From positions 1 through 64,000 of the forward strand of contig JAKZRG010000021.1 of the NCBI GenBank assembly GCA_047518265.1: a stretch of DNA of 64,000 nt, given 5' to 3'. This document shows positions 25,203 to 34,639 of the stretch, one piece after another. This DNA comes from Oceanospirillum sp047518265. Its GTDB lineage: Bacteria; Pseudomonadota; Gammaproteobacteria; Pseudomonadales; Halomonadaceae. The notes below the pieces were generated by a model that was not told where the DNA came from, made no database searches, and saw only the letters and a list, made by a program, of their open reading frames with translations. The position numbers were made by a program, and so were the translations under genes. Position 1 is the first letter of the stretch, and each line of letters opens with the position of its first letter.

Positions 25203-25634
25203 TCAGTGGTGTTCGGGTCGGCTTTCGCCTTCAGCCAGAGCCGTTAAAATAGTGCAGTGAGCGGCAGATTTTTCTCCACCGCAACAAGCAACAGTAATCT
25301 GCTGTAATGCATCGCGCATACGCATTAGTTCAGCCAGTTTGTTTTCAATTTCTGTCAGTTTGGCTTCGGCAAAGCTTTTAACTGATTCGCAGGTTTCCTG
25401 TTCTCGATTGACTTCTAATGCCAATAGATCGGCAATATCTTTTAGAGAGAAGCCCACGGCTTTCGCCCGTAAAATAAAGGAGACCTGTTTTAGGGTTTGT
25501 TGGTCATATAGGCGATAGCCAGACTCGCTGCGATGAGGTGTCTTGAGTAACCCTTGTTTCTCATAGAAACGCAGTGTTTCCACAGAGACTCCGGCTTGTT
25601 TTGCCAATTCGCCAATGCGCAGGTAACTTGCCAT
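25203..25634 (-). CDS. MerR-family metal-responsive regulator (ZntR/CadR-like)
   Basis: A 143-residue regulator. The N-terminal winged helix begins RIGELAKQAGVSVETLRFYE. The long dimerisation helix contains TCESVKSFAEAK with the conserved metal-binding cysteine, and the C-terminal loop VACCGGEKSAAHC supplies more cysteines and a histidine. The CC plus distal Cys/His arrangement favours divalent ions (Zn, Cd, Pb) over Cu(I). The first of two genes with the efflux permease, it has its own MerR-type promoter about 50 bases upstream of the start. The ribosome-binding site AAAGGGGG is clear. Confidence 0.9.
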   Translation of the reverse strand: MASYLRIGELAKQAGVSVETLRFYEKQGLLKTPHRSESGYRLYDQQTLKQVSFILRAKAVGFSLKDIADLLALEVNREQETCESVKSFAEAKLTEIENKLAELMRMRDALQQITVACCGGEKSAAHCTILTALAEGESRPEHH

Positions 25635-25687
25635 GGTTTAATTCCCCCTTTACCGCTATTTCTTTATCTTTTTTAAGATTTAAGGCT

Positions 25688-25719
25688 ATGTTAAACCCTG
25701 AAGTTAAGTATAGGGTCAA
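25688..25719 (-). promoter_or_regulatory. MerR-type promoter/operator of the merR-permease operon
   Basis: On the minus strand, TTGACC (-35) and TAACAT (-10) are separated by 20 bases. The elongated spacer contains the dyad ACCCT-N13-AGGGT (25695-25716 on the plus strand). This is the classical layout of promoters activated by DNA distortion by MerR regulators. It lies about 54 bases upstream of the regulator start and implies autoregulated, metal-induced expression of both genes. Confidence 0.85.
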
Positions 25720-25867
25720 GGGGCGAGTATTATTCAGCAAAAGTGCTCATCGCAAAGATGATCTAATCTCGATTTATGTTAACCTAATCGGAAATAAAGG
25801 CAGGCTGAAGGACTGTATGGAACTTAAGGTCTGCTAGGGATGTAAGAATTGATATTGAGGTTGACTG

Positions 25868-26434
25868 ATGAAGCCCCGTCTACTTGTAAGTGCTCTAGCC
25901 GTTTCTGCTACTCTAGCCGCTATTCCAGCTGAAGCTGCTGGTGTTTTTAGCCAAAGTCGTGACAATATGCCACGAGTTAATATTTATAAAGATGCCTATT
26001 CCTATGCTGGCATCGATATGATGAACTGGAATATTTCAACCGTTGATGCAGCTGGTGCGACTGTTAAAGGTTCTGCCCGTGGTACTCGTTTGAGTTTTGG
26101 TCAGCGTTTTGATGAGTTTATTGCGGCTGAAGTGCAATTTGGTATGGGCGGGAGTGATACGACTGCCACAATGAAAATGGATCATACCCTAAGCCTGTTT
26201 GTTAAAGGTGTAATCCCAATGAACCGCTTGCAGGTGAAGGGGTTGCTTGGTTATTCAGCGACTCAATTTGAACTTGCAGATGCGACAGAAAGTATGTCCA
26301 GTATCTCTTTTGGTTTGGGGGCAGAGCTGAATGTTTGGCGTGATGCTTATATAAATGCAGACTATATCAAGTATATCTCCACCACAAATAACGATATGGA
26401 TGCCATCAGTATTGGTGCGGGTTACCGTTTCTAA
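25868..26434 (+). CDS. Outer-membrane beta-barrel protein
   Basis: A 188-residue secreted protein. The signal peptide ends near AIPAEA/AG (about residue 24). The rest alternates polar and hydrophobic residues in strand-like runs (SARGTRLSFGQRFDEFIAAE, HTLSLFVKGVIPMN), has glycine-rich turns, and ends in IGAGYRF. The terminal phenylalanine is the usual signal for the BAM assembly machinery. The size fits an eight-stranded OmpA/OmpX-like barrel. The ligand or function is unknown. It is a single gene with its own upstream region shared with the divergent merR promoter. Confidence 0.82.
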   Translation: MKPRLLVSALAVSATLAAIPAEAAGVFSQSRDNMPRVNIYKDAYSYAGIDMMNWNISTVDAAGATVKGSARGTRLSFGQRFDEFIAAEVQFGMGGSDTTATMKMDHTLSLFVKGVIPMNRLQVKGLLGYSATQFELADATESMSSISFGLGAELNVWRDAYINADYIKYISTTNNDMDAISIGAGYRF

Positions 26435-26460
26435 TCGATGTGAAATCTGATGCTCTGAGT

Positions 26461-27423
26461 TTAGCGGTCTAATCGCTCAAACTCAGGATGCAGATAGTGC
26501 CAGGGTAAGGGGTGAAAATTCGGCCATTGCTCTGGTACTACAAACACTCTTCTACCGTTTTCTTCTGCCAAATAAATAGGCTGCTTCCGGGCTATTTGTG
26601 ACGCCATCTCTGCCATAATATCTTCTTTTATTTGCCACTCAGGCTGAACCGGTAATGCTAACCAATGGGGTTTGTTTAAGATAAACCACCGGCTGCTTTC
26701 ATCCGTTTGATTCAACCAATCGGAGTAATAATACCAATGGCCTTGCGTATGCTCTGGATTGATTTGGGCTGGAGATATTAGCTTATATGGGGCTTCACCT
26801 GGATAGAATAAGATACCTCGGGTTAGGCTGGCACTCTGTTGTGGTCGAAGGTGCTCCGCTTCTAACTGTGCAATAACATCTGGCCGTTGACCTAAGGTTA
26901 ACTGCTGTTGAATAAGTTTATGCCACTTATGATCCATGGTGTCTTTGCAGTTGGGGCCTAACCAGTGGGTCCAGCGGTTCTCTTCTCCCCAGGCTTGTTG
27001 GCTACCCAGATAAAACTTAATTGCCAGTTCAATATGCCAAATCTGATGATCACGTTTATCTTGCAGTATTAGATCAAACTCACCCAATGTGCGCTTTGGC
27101 CCCTGAATCACTTTGTTGTGCGCCAGAAGTGTAATGTCTTTATGATAACTTAAATAAAATAACCAGAGTTGCTCCACGTAATGGCCTAAGCGTTTGGATG
27201 GGGATTGTTGTAGCCAATGTTTCAAGGGGGCAGGATTACGATCTAGTGCTAATAGCTCATCTTGGCTGGGTGTGGGTATTTGCCAGCGTTCTACAGTACA
27301 ATGGCATAAGCTAGGCTGGTTTAATAACCAAATGAGATCTCGGACAAACCGGTTCTTAAAATCGCTTGCCTGAAGATCTTGTTTCTGAGGAAGAGGCTGC
27401 TGGGCTGAAAGTTTCTGGGTCAT
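26461..27423 (-). CDS. DUF1853 family protein
   Basis: A 320-residue cytoplasmic protein of DUF1853. Conserved stretches include FVRDLIWLLNQPSLC, RLGHYVEQLWLFYL, LGEFDLILQD, WHIELAIKFYLG and a WLGPNCKDTMDHK segment. The pattern GEFDLIL...HIELAIKF looks like a PD-(D/E)XK nuclease core (D, then E-x-K), so a nuclease-like fold is possible, but I know of no established function. It is divergent from nadK, as I recall for the Pseudomonas locus, which supports a vertically inherited gene. Confidence 0.85.
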   Translation of the reverse strand: MTQKLSAQQPLPQKQDLQASDFKNRFVRDLIWLLNQPSLCHCTVERWQIPTPSQDELLALDRNPAPLKHWLQQSPSKRLGHYVEQLWLFYLSYHKDITLLAHNKVIQGPKRTLGEFDLILQDKRDHQIWHIELAIKFYLGSQQAWGEENRWTHWLGPNCKDTMDHKWHKLIQQQLTLGQRPDVIAQLEAEHLRPQQSASLTRGILFYPGEAPYKLISPAQINPEHTQGHWYYYSDWLNQTDESSRWFILNKPHWLALPVQPEWQIKEDIMAEMASQIARKQPIYLAEENGRRVFVVPEQWPNFHPLPWHYLHPEFERLDR

Positions 27424-27647
27424 TGGCTGTTGCCATAATGGCTTTTTACGATAGATTATTGAATCTGGAGTTTAGCCTTTATGTGCGAGGGCCGACAGAC
27501 ACAATAATTTAAATCGATGATATAGATATAAAAGAGTACAGACCGGGTCATTTAGAAACCGGACAATAAACGGGCAGACAAACAGAGGCGTATCCTTGGA
27601 TTTCCCTGATTTTTGCTATCACTCTCACAACGACGATAAGACGACAG

Positions 27648-28529
27648 ATGGAACAATTTAAAAATATTGGTTTAATTGGACGCCTGGGTAGTACAAAGGT
27701 AGTGGATACTATGAAGCGTCTGGTTCGTTATCTGCAAGAGCGTAACCTGCATATTATCCTGGAAGATCAGATTGGTGAGGTAATGCCTGGCCATGGTCTG
27801 CAAGAAGCCAGCCGTAAGCTGATTGGCGAGATCAGTGATCTGGTGATCGTCGTGGGTGGTGATGGTAGTTTGCTAGGAGCTGCCCGCTCAATTGCAAAAT
27901 ACAATACTCCTGTACTGGGTGTTAACCGTGGTCGTTTAGGCTTTCTGACGGATATTTCCCCTGATGAGCTAGAAGAACGTGTGGGAGAGGTATTGGATGG
28001 TAAGTTTATCAGTGAAACACGCTTTATGCTGGATGCCGAGGTGTATCGTAATGGTGAGCCTGTAGGTAATGCGGTAGGCCTGAATGATGTTGTACTCCAC
28101 CCAGGTAAATCCGCTCGTATGATCGAGTTTGATCTGTATATCGAAGGACAGTACGTTTATAACCAGCGTTCCGATGGTTTAATTGTATCGACACCTACGG
28201 GTTCTACGGCTTATTCCCTATCCGGTGGTGGCCCTATTATGCATCCGAAACTGGATGCGATTGTACTGGTGCCTATGTTCCCCCATACCCTGAGTAGTCG
28301 CCCAATTGTTGTGGACGGTAACAGTGAAGTGAAGATTATTATCTCAGAAGATAATGATGCTTACCCTCATGTCAGTTGTGATGGGCAGACACACCTAGTG
28401 ACAAAACCTGGTGATGTTTTATACGTGAAAAAACGTCCTTACAAGTTACGCTTGATTCACCCGGTTGATCATAATTTTTACGAGATTTGTCGTACTAAGT
28501 TAGGTTGGAGTAGTAGTTTTGTCGACTGA
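27648..28529 (+). CDS. nadK: NAD kinase
   Basis: Phosphorylates NAD+ to NADP+ using ATP; cytoplasmic and usually essential. Motifs are VVGGDGSLLGAAR near residue 70 (the GGDG active site), NRGRLGFLTDIS, the NE/D-type region VGLNDVVLH, and STPTGSTAYSLSGGGPI. The 293-residue length is typical. The 3' end overlaps the following phosphoesterase gene by 11 bases, so the two are co-translated. The first gene of the conserved block nadK - phosphoesterase - rhomboid - DUF1315 - DUF2797 - pepN. Confidence 0.96.
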   Translation: MEQFKNIGLIGRLGSTKVVDTMKRLVRYLQERNLHIILEDQIGEVMPGHGLQEASRKLIGEISDLVIVVGGDGSLLGAARSIAKYNTPVLGVNRGRLGFLTDISPDELEERVGEVLDGKFISETRFMLDAEVYRNGEPVGNAVGLNDVVLHPGKSARMIEFDLYIEGQYVYNQRSDGLIVSTPTGSTAYSLSGGGPIMHPKLDAIVLVPMFPHTLSSRPIVVDGNSEVKIIISEDNDAYPHVSCDGQTHLVTKPGDVLYVKKRPYKLRLIHPVDHNFYEICRTKLGWSSSFVD

Positions 28530-29511
28530 TACTGATTTACGTCAGGTCATCCCCGAAGCTGCTGGTTATGACCTGATTGGTGATGTGCACGGTTGTGCTC
28601 ATACGCTAGAGCGCTTGCTGGGTATGCTGGATTATCAGTGTATAGGCGGTGTTTGGCAGCACCCCGAACGCAAAGTTATTTTTCTGGGGGATATTGTTGA
28701 TCGTGGGCCTCGCATCCGTGAAGCCTTACAAATTGTCTATAACATGGTGCAAAATAATCACGCTGCCATGGTGATGGGCAATCATGAACATAACAACCTT
28801 GCATACTGTACAAAGGCTCCAGAAGGTTTTGGTGACGAATACATACGTTCTCATTCTGAGCGTCATAACCGCCTGATAAAAGAAACGTTGGAGCAGTTTG
28901 AGGATTACCCTGAAGAGTGGGCCATGTATTTAGAGTGGTTTAAAACCCTACCTCTGTACTTGGAACATGACAAATTTAGAGTGATTCATGCTTGTTGGCA
29001 GCCTGAACTGATTGCTGAGCTGAAACGTCGCACAGGTGGTGCCTGTCTCAACAGTGCGCTATTGGTAGAGTCAGAACAGCGTGAGACCTTTGGCTTTAAG
29101 CTAATGGAACAGCTGACTCGCGGTTCTCATATGCGCCTACCGGATGGTATTAAAATCCATAGCGGTGATGGTTTTACTCGAAGAACCTTTCGGACTCACT
29201 TTTGGGCAAAAGAGCCGACGACTTATGGTGATGTGATTTTCCAGCCGGATAACCTACCAGGATCTCTGGAAGACAGAGTTCTGTCCGATAAAGAAAAGAA
29301 ATATCTGCACTATTATCCAAAGGATGAACGGCCATTATTTATTGGTCATTACTGGTGTGAAGGTGTACCTGCATTAGTAACCCCTAACATTGCCTGTTTG
29401 GATTATAGTGCCGTGAAATACGGTAAGTTAGTGTGTTATCGCTTTAGCGGAGAAACAAACTTAAGTGCCAGTAACTTTGTTTGGGTTTCTGTTGAGCGGG
29501 ATGAAAGCTAA
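28519..29511 (+). CDS. PPP-type metallophosphoesterase
   Basis: A 330-residue calcineurin-like phosphoesterase. Metal-binding motifs are LIGDVHGC near the start, FLGDIVDRGPR and MGNHEHNN, with later histidines in VIHACW and FIGHYWCEG. These match the PPP family that includes Ser/Thr phosphatases and diadenosine tetraphosphatase ApaH; the substrate is not clear. The start appears to be TTG at 28519 with GGAG 8 bases upstream, inside the end of nadK; no ATG lies nearby. Expression is therefore probably coupled to nadK. Confidence 0.85.
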   Translation: MSTDTDLRQVIPEAAGYDLIGDVHGCAHTLERLLGMLDYQCIGGVWQHPERKVIFLGDIVDRGPRIREALQIVYNMVQNNHAAMVMGNHEHNNLAYCTKAPEGFGDEYIRSHSERHNRLIKETLEQFEDYPEEWAMYLEWFKTLPLYLEHDKFRVIHACWQPELIAELKRRTGGACLNSALLVESEQRETFGFKLMEQLTRGSHMRLPDGIKIHSGDGFTRRTFRTHFWAKEPTTYGDVIFQPDNLPGSLEDRVLSDKEKKYLHYYPKDERPLFIGHYWCEGVPALVTPNIACLDYSAVKYGKLVCYRFSGETNLSASNFVWVSVERDES

Positions 29512-29828
29512 TGGATAAACAGAGACCTCTTAGGTCTGTCATTGGTTTTTTGTGAAGTTTTGTCAACAGGCCTTGGAACTTTATCAAATGACCGCATACT
29601 AACAGTATGGTTATCCCAAGCCAGACCCATGAGAGAGACAGGATGTTTCTCCAGCGAGTTAGTCCGGCAGCACCTCCCAATGCTGCCGGATTTTTATTTT
29701 CTGCAGACCGCTTTATACTTCCACTATCTTACTATTTGCCTGTCTAAGGCTAAGCTAAGCGCTGGAGCAAACGTTTTTACAGGGTTGTAGCGATTCACTC
29801 TTATCTTCCTGATAAGGATTTTAAATTT
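29512..29828 (+). other. Intergenic region with possible small structured RNA
   Basis: No gene was found in these 317 bases. They contain a TTGTCA at 29573-29578 that could be a -35, a small hairpin CATACT/AGTATG at 29595-29609, and the strong terminator at 29663-29700. The terminator lies 150 bases from the phosphoesterase stop. A small RNA of about 100 bases ending there is possible but not demonstrated. Confidence 0.3.
29663..29700 (+). terminator. Strong intrinsic terminator
   Basis: A perfect 10-bp stem TCCGGCAGCA/TGCTGCCGGA with an 8-base loop, followed by TTTTTATTTT. Confidence 0.9.
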
Positions 29829-30701
29829 ATGATTAAAGTATTAGATGTGCCTTTGGATAAGGATCTGTCTGAGTTAAGCCGTGAATTATGGGCAAGACGG
29901 ATCAGTCATCAGATTCAGCATAAGGATGATCATCAGGAGATCTGGTTAGCGGATCCTGCTTACTTCCCCGAACTATTAGAGATGATTCGGGATTGGCAGC
30001 AGGGAAATCTGGCCCAAACACAGGTGGTAAAAAGTCGTAATAGTATGGCCGGTCGTGTTCTGTATGGTTGGCGGGAGTGGCCTTTAACTCTGAGTTTATT
30101 ATTGATCAGTGCCTTGGTTACGGCGGGTATTTTTTTAGAGGTACAAGGGGGCTTTTTTAGCGCCATGACCTTTGTCCCCGTTGGTATGCAAAATCAGCAA
30201 TTAGTGCACGGTACCTTACAGGAGGTATTGGCTTCCGGTGAGCTGTGGCGCCTGATTACCCCAATGTTTCTGCACTTTGGGATCTTACACCTTATTTTTA
30301 ATAGTCTCTGGGTGTGGGAGCTGGGGCGAATGATCGAAGAACAGCAGAAAAGCCGTGGCTTACTGTTGGTTGTTTTGGTCAGTGGTTTGGCATCAAACTT
30401 TGCCCAATATATGATGGGCGATGTTTTATTTGGTGGCCTGTCTGGCGTGGTATATGCCTTGTTAGGTTACTGTTGGTTCTGGGATAAGTTTGCCAAGTTA
30501 CCGCGCTTTCATGTGCGAAAGTCGGTTTTTATCGCTCTGATGATCTGGTTGGTTTTTTGTATTGTGGGTGGAGCAGGCTTTTTAGGTCTGGGCAATATCG
30601 CCAATGCAGCACATATTGCCGGTTTTATAGCGGGAACACTATTAGCTTGGTTACGTATTAAAGTGATTGGTGAAGGCCGACCTCCTGTGCAGGTTCTTTG
30701 A
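29829..30701 (+). CDS. Rhomboid-family intramembrane serine protease
   Basis: A 290-residue GlpG-like protease that cleaves membrane proteins within the bilayer. An N-terminal cytoplasmic domain (about residues 1-65, with EIWLADPAYFPELLEMIRDW) precedes the six-helix core. HFGILHLIFNSLWVWELG holds the conserved His and Asn. GGLSGVVYALLGY carries the catalytic serine near residue 202, and NAAHIAGFIAGTL the catalytic histidine near 260. The dyad is intact. It lies in the conserved nadK-pepN block. The ribosome-binding site AAGGA is about 10 bases from the ATG. Confidence 0.92.
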   Translation: MIKVLDVPLDKDLSELSRELWARRISHQIQHKDDHQEIWLADPAYFPELLEMIRDWQQGNLAQTQVVKSRNSMAGRVLYGWREWPLTLSLLLISALVTAGIFLEVQGGFFSAMTFVPVGMQNQQLVHGTLQEVLASGELWRLITPMFLHFGILHLIFNSLWVWELGRMIEEQQKSRGLLLVVLVSGLASNFAQYMMGDVLFGGLSGVVYALLGYCWFWDKFAKLPRFHVRKSVFIALMIWLVFCIVGGAGFLGLGNIANAAHIAGFIAGTLLAWLRIKVIGEGRPPVQVL

Positions 30702-30852
30702 GTCTTTTCCTTGTTCCTATTTTTGTCTATGGGTCGAGGGTTTCCCATTCGACCAATAAGCACTGGGCAAAAGAGCCGAAATCGTTATAATCCTACGCCT
30801 GCAATCAGGTATTCAGGCCTTAGGTGGCCCAATCGAACTGACCGGAGGTTCC

Positions 30853-31098
30853 ATGACCCTGCAAGATCTTATTCAAAATATGACACCCGATATCTATGCC
30901 AATCTACGTCAGTCGGTAGAAATCAGAAAGTGGCCCAATGGTGTCCGTTTGACTGAAGAACAGGTTGAGCTGTGCATGGAAGCGGTTATTCATTATGAGT
31001 TGGAGCACGATGTTCCTGCAAAAGACCGTGTGGGTTATATGGATGATCAGTGCAAAAGTGATCAGGAACATACCGATATTATCAAGATTATGCAGTAA
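30853..31098 (+). CDS. YeaC-like DUF1315 family protein
   Basis: An 81-residue soluble protein of DUF1315. It begins MTLQDLIQNMTPDIYANLRQ, the family signature, and continues with EIRKWPNGVRLTEEQVELC and AVIHYELEHD. The function is unknown. The length is typical. The position between the rhomboid and DUF2797 genes matches the conserved pseudomonad order as I remember it. A purine-rich ACCGGAGG site lies 4 bases before the ATG. Confidence 0.88.
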   Translation: MTLQDLIQNMTPDIYANLRQSVEIRKWPNGVRLTEEQVELCMEAVIHYELEHDVPAKDRVGYMDDQCKSDQEHTDIIKIMQ

Positions 31099-31235
31099 GG
31101 CTTGAGCCCTCTTAATCCTTCTGTAATCTATCATAAACTCCTATGTCGGTTATTCGGGCGTTATTCTAGCGTGATATCGAACGAATAATCGAAGCTAGAG
31201 CATCATCATATCCAGCGTATAAAGGTAGCTTTTCC

Positions 31236-32078
31236 ATGACGTTATTTTCTGGCCATCTGCATAAAATGCATACTGAAGATGGTCAACCCGTGCAGTACCA
31301 GCTGACACTAGGTGACGATAAGGTTTCTGTAAATGAGCTGTTAGGCAAAAAGATTCGTTTAACACATACAGGGGCCATTAACTGTAGCCACTGTGGCCGT
31401 AAAACGAAAAAAAGCTATTCACAGGGGTTTTGTTACCCTTGTTTTAAAAAACTGGCTTGCTGTGATACCTGTATCATGAGTCCAGAAAAGTGCCACTATA
31501 ATGCAGGCACTTGTCGTGAACCGGAATGGGGTGAGCAGTTCTGCTTCAAAGATCATATTGTTTATCTGGCGAACTCTTCTGGTTTAAAAGTGGGGATTAC
31601 TCGCGAGACCCAGGTACCGACGCGCTGGATTGATCAAGGGGCGATCTCTGCTTTGCCTATCTTACGGGTCAGTAATCGCCTGCAATCGGGTTTAGTGGAA
31701 GATATTGTGCGTCAGCATGCATCGGATCGTACTAATTGGCGAAATATGCTCAAAGGCATTACAGAAGATATTGACCTGTTAGCTGAACGAGATCGTTTGT
31801 TGGCACTTTGTGCCGAGCCTTTGAAGAAGCTGCAGGAAGAGCATGGGCTGGATGCAATATATACTCTACCGGATGCAAAACCTTTTGAGTTTACCTACCC
31901 GGTGTTAGAGCACCCGGCTAAGGTAACGGCATTAAACTTTGACAAGACGCCAGAGATTGAAGGTGTATTGCAAGGAATTAAAGGCCAGTACCTAATTTTG
32001 GATACTGGCGTATTAAATATCCGTAAATTTGGTTCTTACCATATTGAATTGCAGGAAGTGGAATCCGGTTTGTTCTAA
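31236..32078 (+). CDS. DUF2797 family zinc-ribbon protein
   Basis: A 280-residue protein of DUF2797. The N-terminal part has a dense cysteine cluster (CSHCGRKTKKSYSQGFCYPC, then CCDTC and CHYNAGTC) that should bind zinc. A second part with IVYLANSSGLKVGITRETQ resembles the start of a GIY-YIG-like fold, followed by PTRWIDQGA. Whether it has nuclease activity is unknown. It is conserved next to pepN and the DUF1315 gene in related bacteria. A complete, ordinary-length member. Confidence 0.87.
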   Translation: MTLFSGHLHKMHTEDGQPVQYQLTLGDDKVSVNELLGKKIRLTHTGAINCSHCGRKTKKSYSQGFCYPCFKKLACCDTCIMSPEKCHYNAGTCREPEWGEQFCFKDHIVYLANSSGLKVGITRETQVPTRWIDQGAISALPILRVSNRLQSGLVEDIVRQHASDRTNWRNMLKGITEDIDLLAERDRLLALCAEPLKKLQEEHGLDAIYTLPDAKPFEFTYPVLEHPAKVTALNFDKTPEIEGVLQGIKGQYLILDTGVLNIRKFGSYHIELQEVESGLF

Positions 32079-32128
32079 CGCTATCCAAGGTTTAGGAGTC
32101 TCTGAATAGTCGCTAGATTCAGAGGTTT

Positions 32129-34420
32129 CTAATCACTCATCACCTGAGTATAACGGGTTGACCACTCAATAAACTCATCTTGATTAACCGGTGGACTATA
32201 GAGATATCCCTGAGCCAACAGGCAACGGTTTTTAATTAACAGTTCAGCTTGATACTCGGTTTCTACCCCTTCTGCCACCACTTCCATATTTAGGTTTTCC
32301 GCTAAAGATAGCACTGAGGTAATGAGTGCGTGATCGTTATGTGCATCTGCACTTTCAGGCATAAAGCTTCGATCAATTTTCAGGCGATCAACAGGCAAAC
32401 TTTGTAAGCGGCCTAAAGATGAATAACCCGTACCAAAGTCATCGATGGCGATCTGAATACCATGAGACTGTAGTTGGGCTAAGATATCTGCTACCTGTTC
32501 GTTTTCTTTCATTAACGCTGTTTCTGTCACTTCTAGCTCAAGATTACAGGCTGGTAAGTGGGTTTTTTTCAAAATAACCAAGACATCTGCAGCAAAATCG
32601 CTGCGCAGTAATTGCACCATAGACACGTTGACGCAAACCCTTTCAAGTTTCAGGCCTGAAGCTTGCCACTGTAGGAAGTCTCGACAGGCTTGTTCTAAAA
32701 TTTGTAAGCCTAATGGAATGATTAAACCTGTGGCTTCTGCGGCTGGGATAAATAGATCAGGCCCTATGCGTTTACCGTCGGGGTGTTGCCAGCGAACCAG
32801 TGCTTCGGCACTGGCAATCAGGCCCGTTTGAAGATTGATCTGAGGTTGGTAAAACACCACAAACTCTTCAGGTGATTCGGTCACTGCTCTGCGCAAATCA
32901 ATCTCTACTTCCATTTTTTGCACGGCATTGCTTGTGAGTTGAGATGTGTAAAATTGATAATTATTTTTGCCGGTATCCTTGGCTCTAAACAGTGCAGTAT
33001 CCGCATTACGCAGTAGAGTTGTCGTATTTTCACCATCGTCGGGGTAGCAACACAGGCCAATACTCGCGGTGATGAAAAGCTTTTGTCCTTGTAGTTCAAA
33101 GGGCTCGTCAAAGGTGTTTAGCAGCGTTTGTGCAAACGTCATGCTTCCCTGTCTGGGCGTTAGGTTTCTGCCTAGGATAATAAATTCATCGCCACCCTGA
33201 CGGGCAATAATATCGTCTTGTTTGGTGTGTTTTGCTAATCTACGTGCGACTTCCTGTACCAGTTGATCGCCGGTTTGATGGCCAAAGCTATCATTGATAC
33301 CTTGGAAATTATCCAAGTCGATATAGGCGATACAGAAGTGTTCTCGGCTTTTTTTAGCCTCTGGCAATAGTGCGGTTAAACGATCTCTAAGTTGAGGTAG
33401 GTTCGGCAGTTGGGTTAGATCATCGATACCCGTTTGTTTGAGATTACTGATCTCGTACATGACAGAAACATATTTTTGTACGGTATCTTGTTCGTCTTTT
33501 AAGGCGTAGATCTTTTGCCAGATATGCTGCTCTTGTCCTTCTGAATTGTGGTTAATAAGCTTCCCTTGCCAATGACCTGTGCGAATAAGCTGTTCCCAAA
33601 GGGCTTTATAAAAAGCGGCATCATGTTGACCAGAACGTAAAATAGCCGGACTTTGACCAAGCACCTCTTCCGATGAATAGCCTGTAATACGGCTGAAAGA
33701 AGGGTTGATATTGAGGATTTTTCCCTCTGCATCCGTGATCATATACCCTTCATCGGCAACATCAAAAACTAAGGCCGCTTGATCCAGCTGTTGTTGTTGC
33801 TGCTGCTGTTCACTAATGTCTGTTACAGCGGCTATAAACCCTGTAATAAAACCCTTCTCGTTGTGTAATGCTGTCCAATCGAATAGAGCGGTAAAGGTTT
33901 TAGAATCTGTAGTGCATTGTTTTAAGCGTAGTTGACCATGTTTTTGTCCTTCACGGACAAGAATAGCCAATGATGCTGTTAAATGCGTAATATCGGTTTC
34001 TAGTGGACAAAGTTGTTTCAGATGTAGGTTATCGGTCTGCTTTTCAAGATGGTAAAGGCGGCAGGCAGCAGGATTAATATAGGTAATCTGGCCGTTGAGC
34101 GTGTATTGAACAATACTATGAGAAACGGTATCTAAAACTTGTTGTAGGTGTTCTGAGTGCTTATTTAATTGTGTTCGAATACGTTGTCTCTGCTGTAAGC
34201 CCAAATGGATTAGGGTATAAATCAACAGACCCGATAATAAAACAAAAGCCCAGCCTTTATAGGTTTGAATCTGGGTCAACATATTCTGATCGTACACTAG
34301 GCTTGCTAGGATTCGATCTGAAAAATAGATCCATGATAGAGAGAAAACAACATAAATTGCCGTGATTTTAACGGATAAATGACTTGTTTTACTTTCAAGG
34401 CTAAGCTGTTGGTCAGACAT
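32129..34420 (-). CDS. Membrane PAS-GGDEF-EAL cyclic di-GMP protein
   Basis: A 763-residue inner-membrane signalling protein. Two membrane helices lie in the first 75 residues, followed by two PAS domains (about 85-335), a GGDEF domain (about 345-505) and an EAL domain (about 515-760). The GGDEF site ARQGGDEFIIL is intact, but the I-site position has KQDD instead of RxxD. The EAL domain keeps AEALVRWQHP, DDFGTGYSSL and VVAEGVET, so phosphodiesterase activity is expected. Both activities are possible, and the balance is likely set by the PAS inputs. It is divergent from pepN. Confidence 0.92.
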   Translation of the reverse strand: MSDQQLSLESKTSHLSVKITAIYVVFSLSWIYFSDRILASLVYDQNMLTQIQTYKGWAFVLLSGLLIYTLIHLGLQQRQRIRTQLNKHSEHLQQVLDTVSHSIVQYTLNGQITYINPAACRLYHLEKQTDNLHLKQLCPLETDITHLTASLAILVREGQKHGQLRLKQCTTDSKTFTALFDWTALHNEKGFITGFIAAVTDISEQQQQQQQLDQAALVFDVADEGYMITDAEGKILNINPSFSRITGYSSEEVLGQSPAILRSGQHDAAFYKALWEQLIRTGHWQGKLINHNSEGQEQHIWQKIYALKDEQDTVQKYVSVMYEISNLKQTGIDDLTQLPNLPQLRDRLTALLPEAKKSREHFCIAYIDLDNFQGINDSFGHQTGDQLVQEVARRLAKHTKQDDIIARQGGDEFIILGRNLTPRQGSMTFAQTLLNTFDEPFELQGQKLFITASIGLCCYPDDGENTTTLLRNADTALFRAKDTGKNNYQFYTSQLTSNAVQKMEVEIDLRRAVTESPEEFVVFYQPQINLQTGLIASAEALVRWQHPDGKRIGPDLFIPAAEATGLIIPLGLQILEQACRDFLQWQASGLKLERVCVNVSMVQLLRSDFAADVLVILKKTHLPACNLELEVTETALMKENEQVADILAQLQSHGIQIAIDDFGTGYSSLGRLQSLPVDRLKIDRSFMPESADAHNDHALITSVLSLAENLNMEVVAEGVETEYQAELLIKNRCLLAQGYLYSPPVNQDEFIEWSTRYTQVMSD

Positions 34421-34639
34421 AAAGAGAATATCGCCTCTTATGCAATACCTGTCGTCAGATTAATCCTTTTACCCGGCTGACAGAATCTATTTTAAGTTCA
34501 TGATAGGTTAAATATTCTAGGGCATAAGTCCAGCATTTTAATGGTAAAAACCAGAAAGGCTGATGCTATTTGTCATTATAGAGCGCCTTTCCGATGAAAA
34601 GTTAACAGTTATTAAATTAACGGTGAATAAGAGTAGGTT

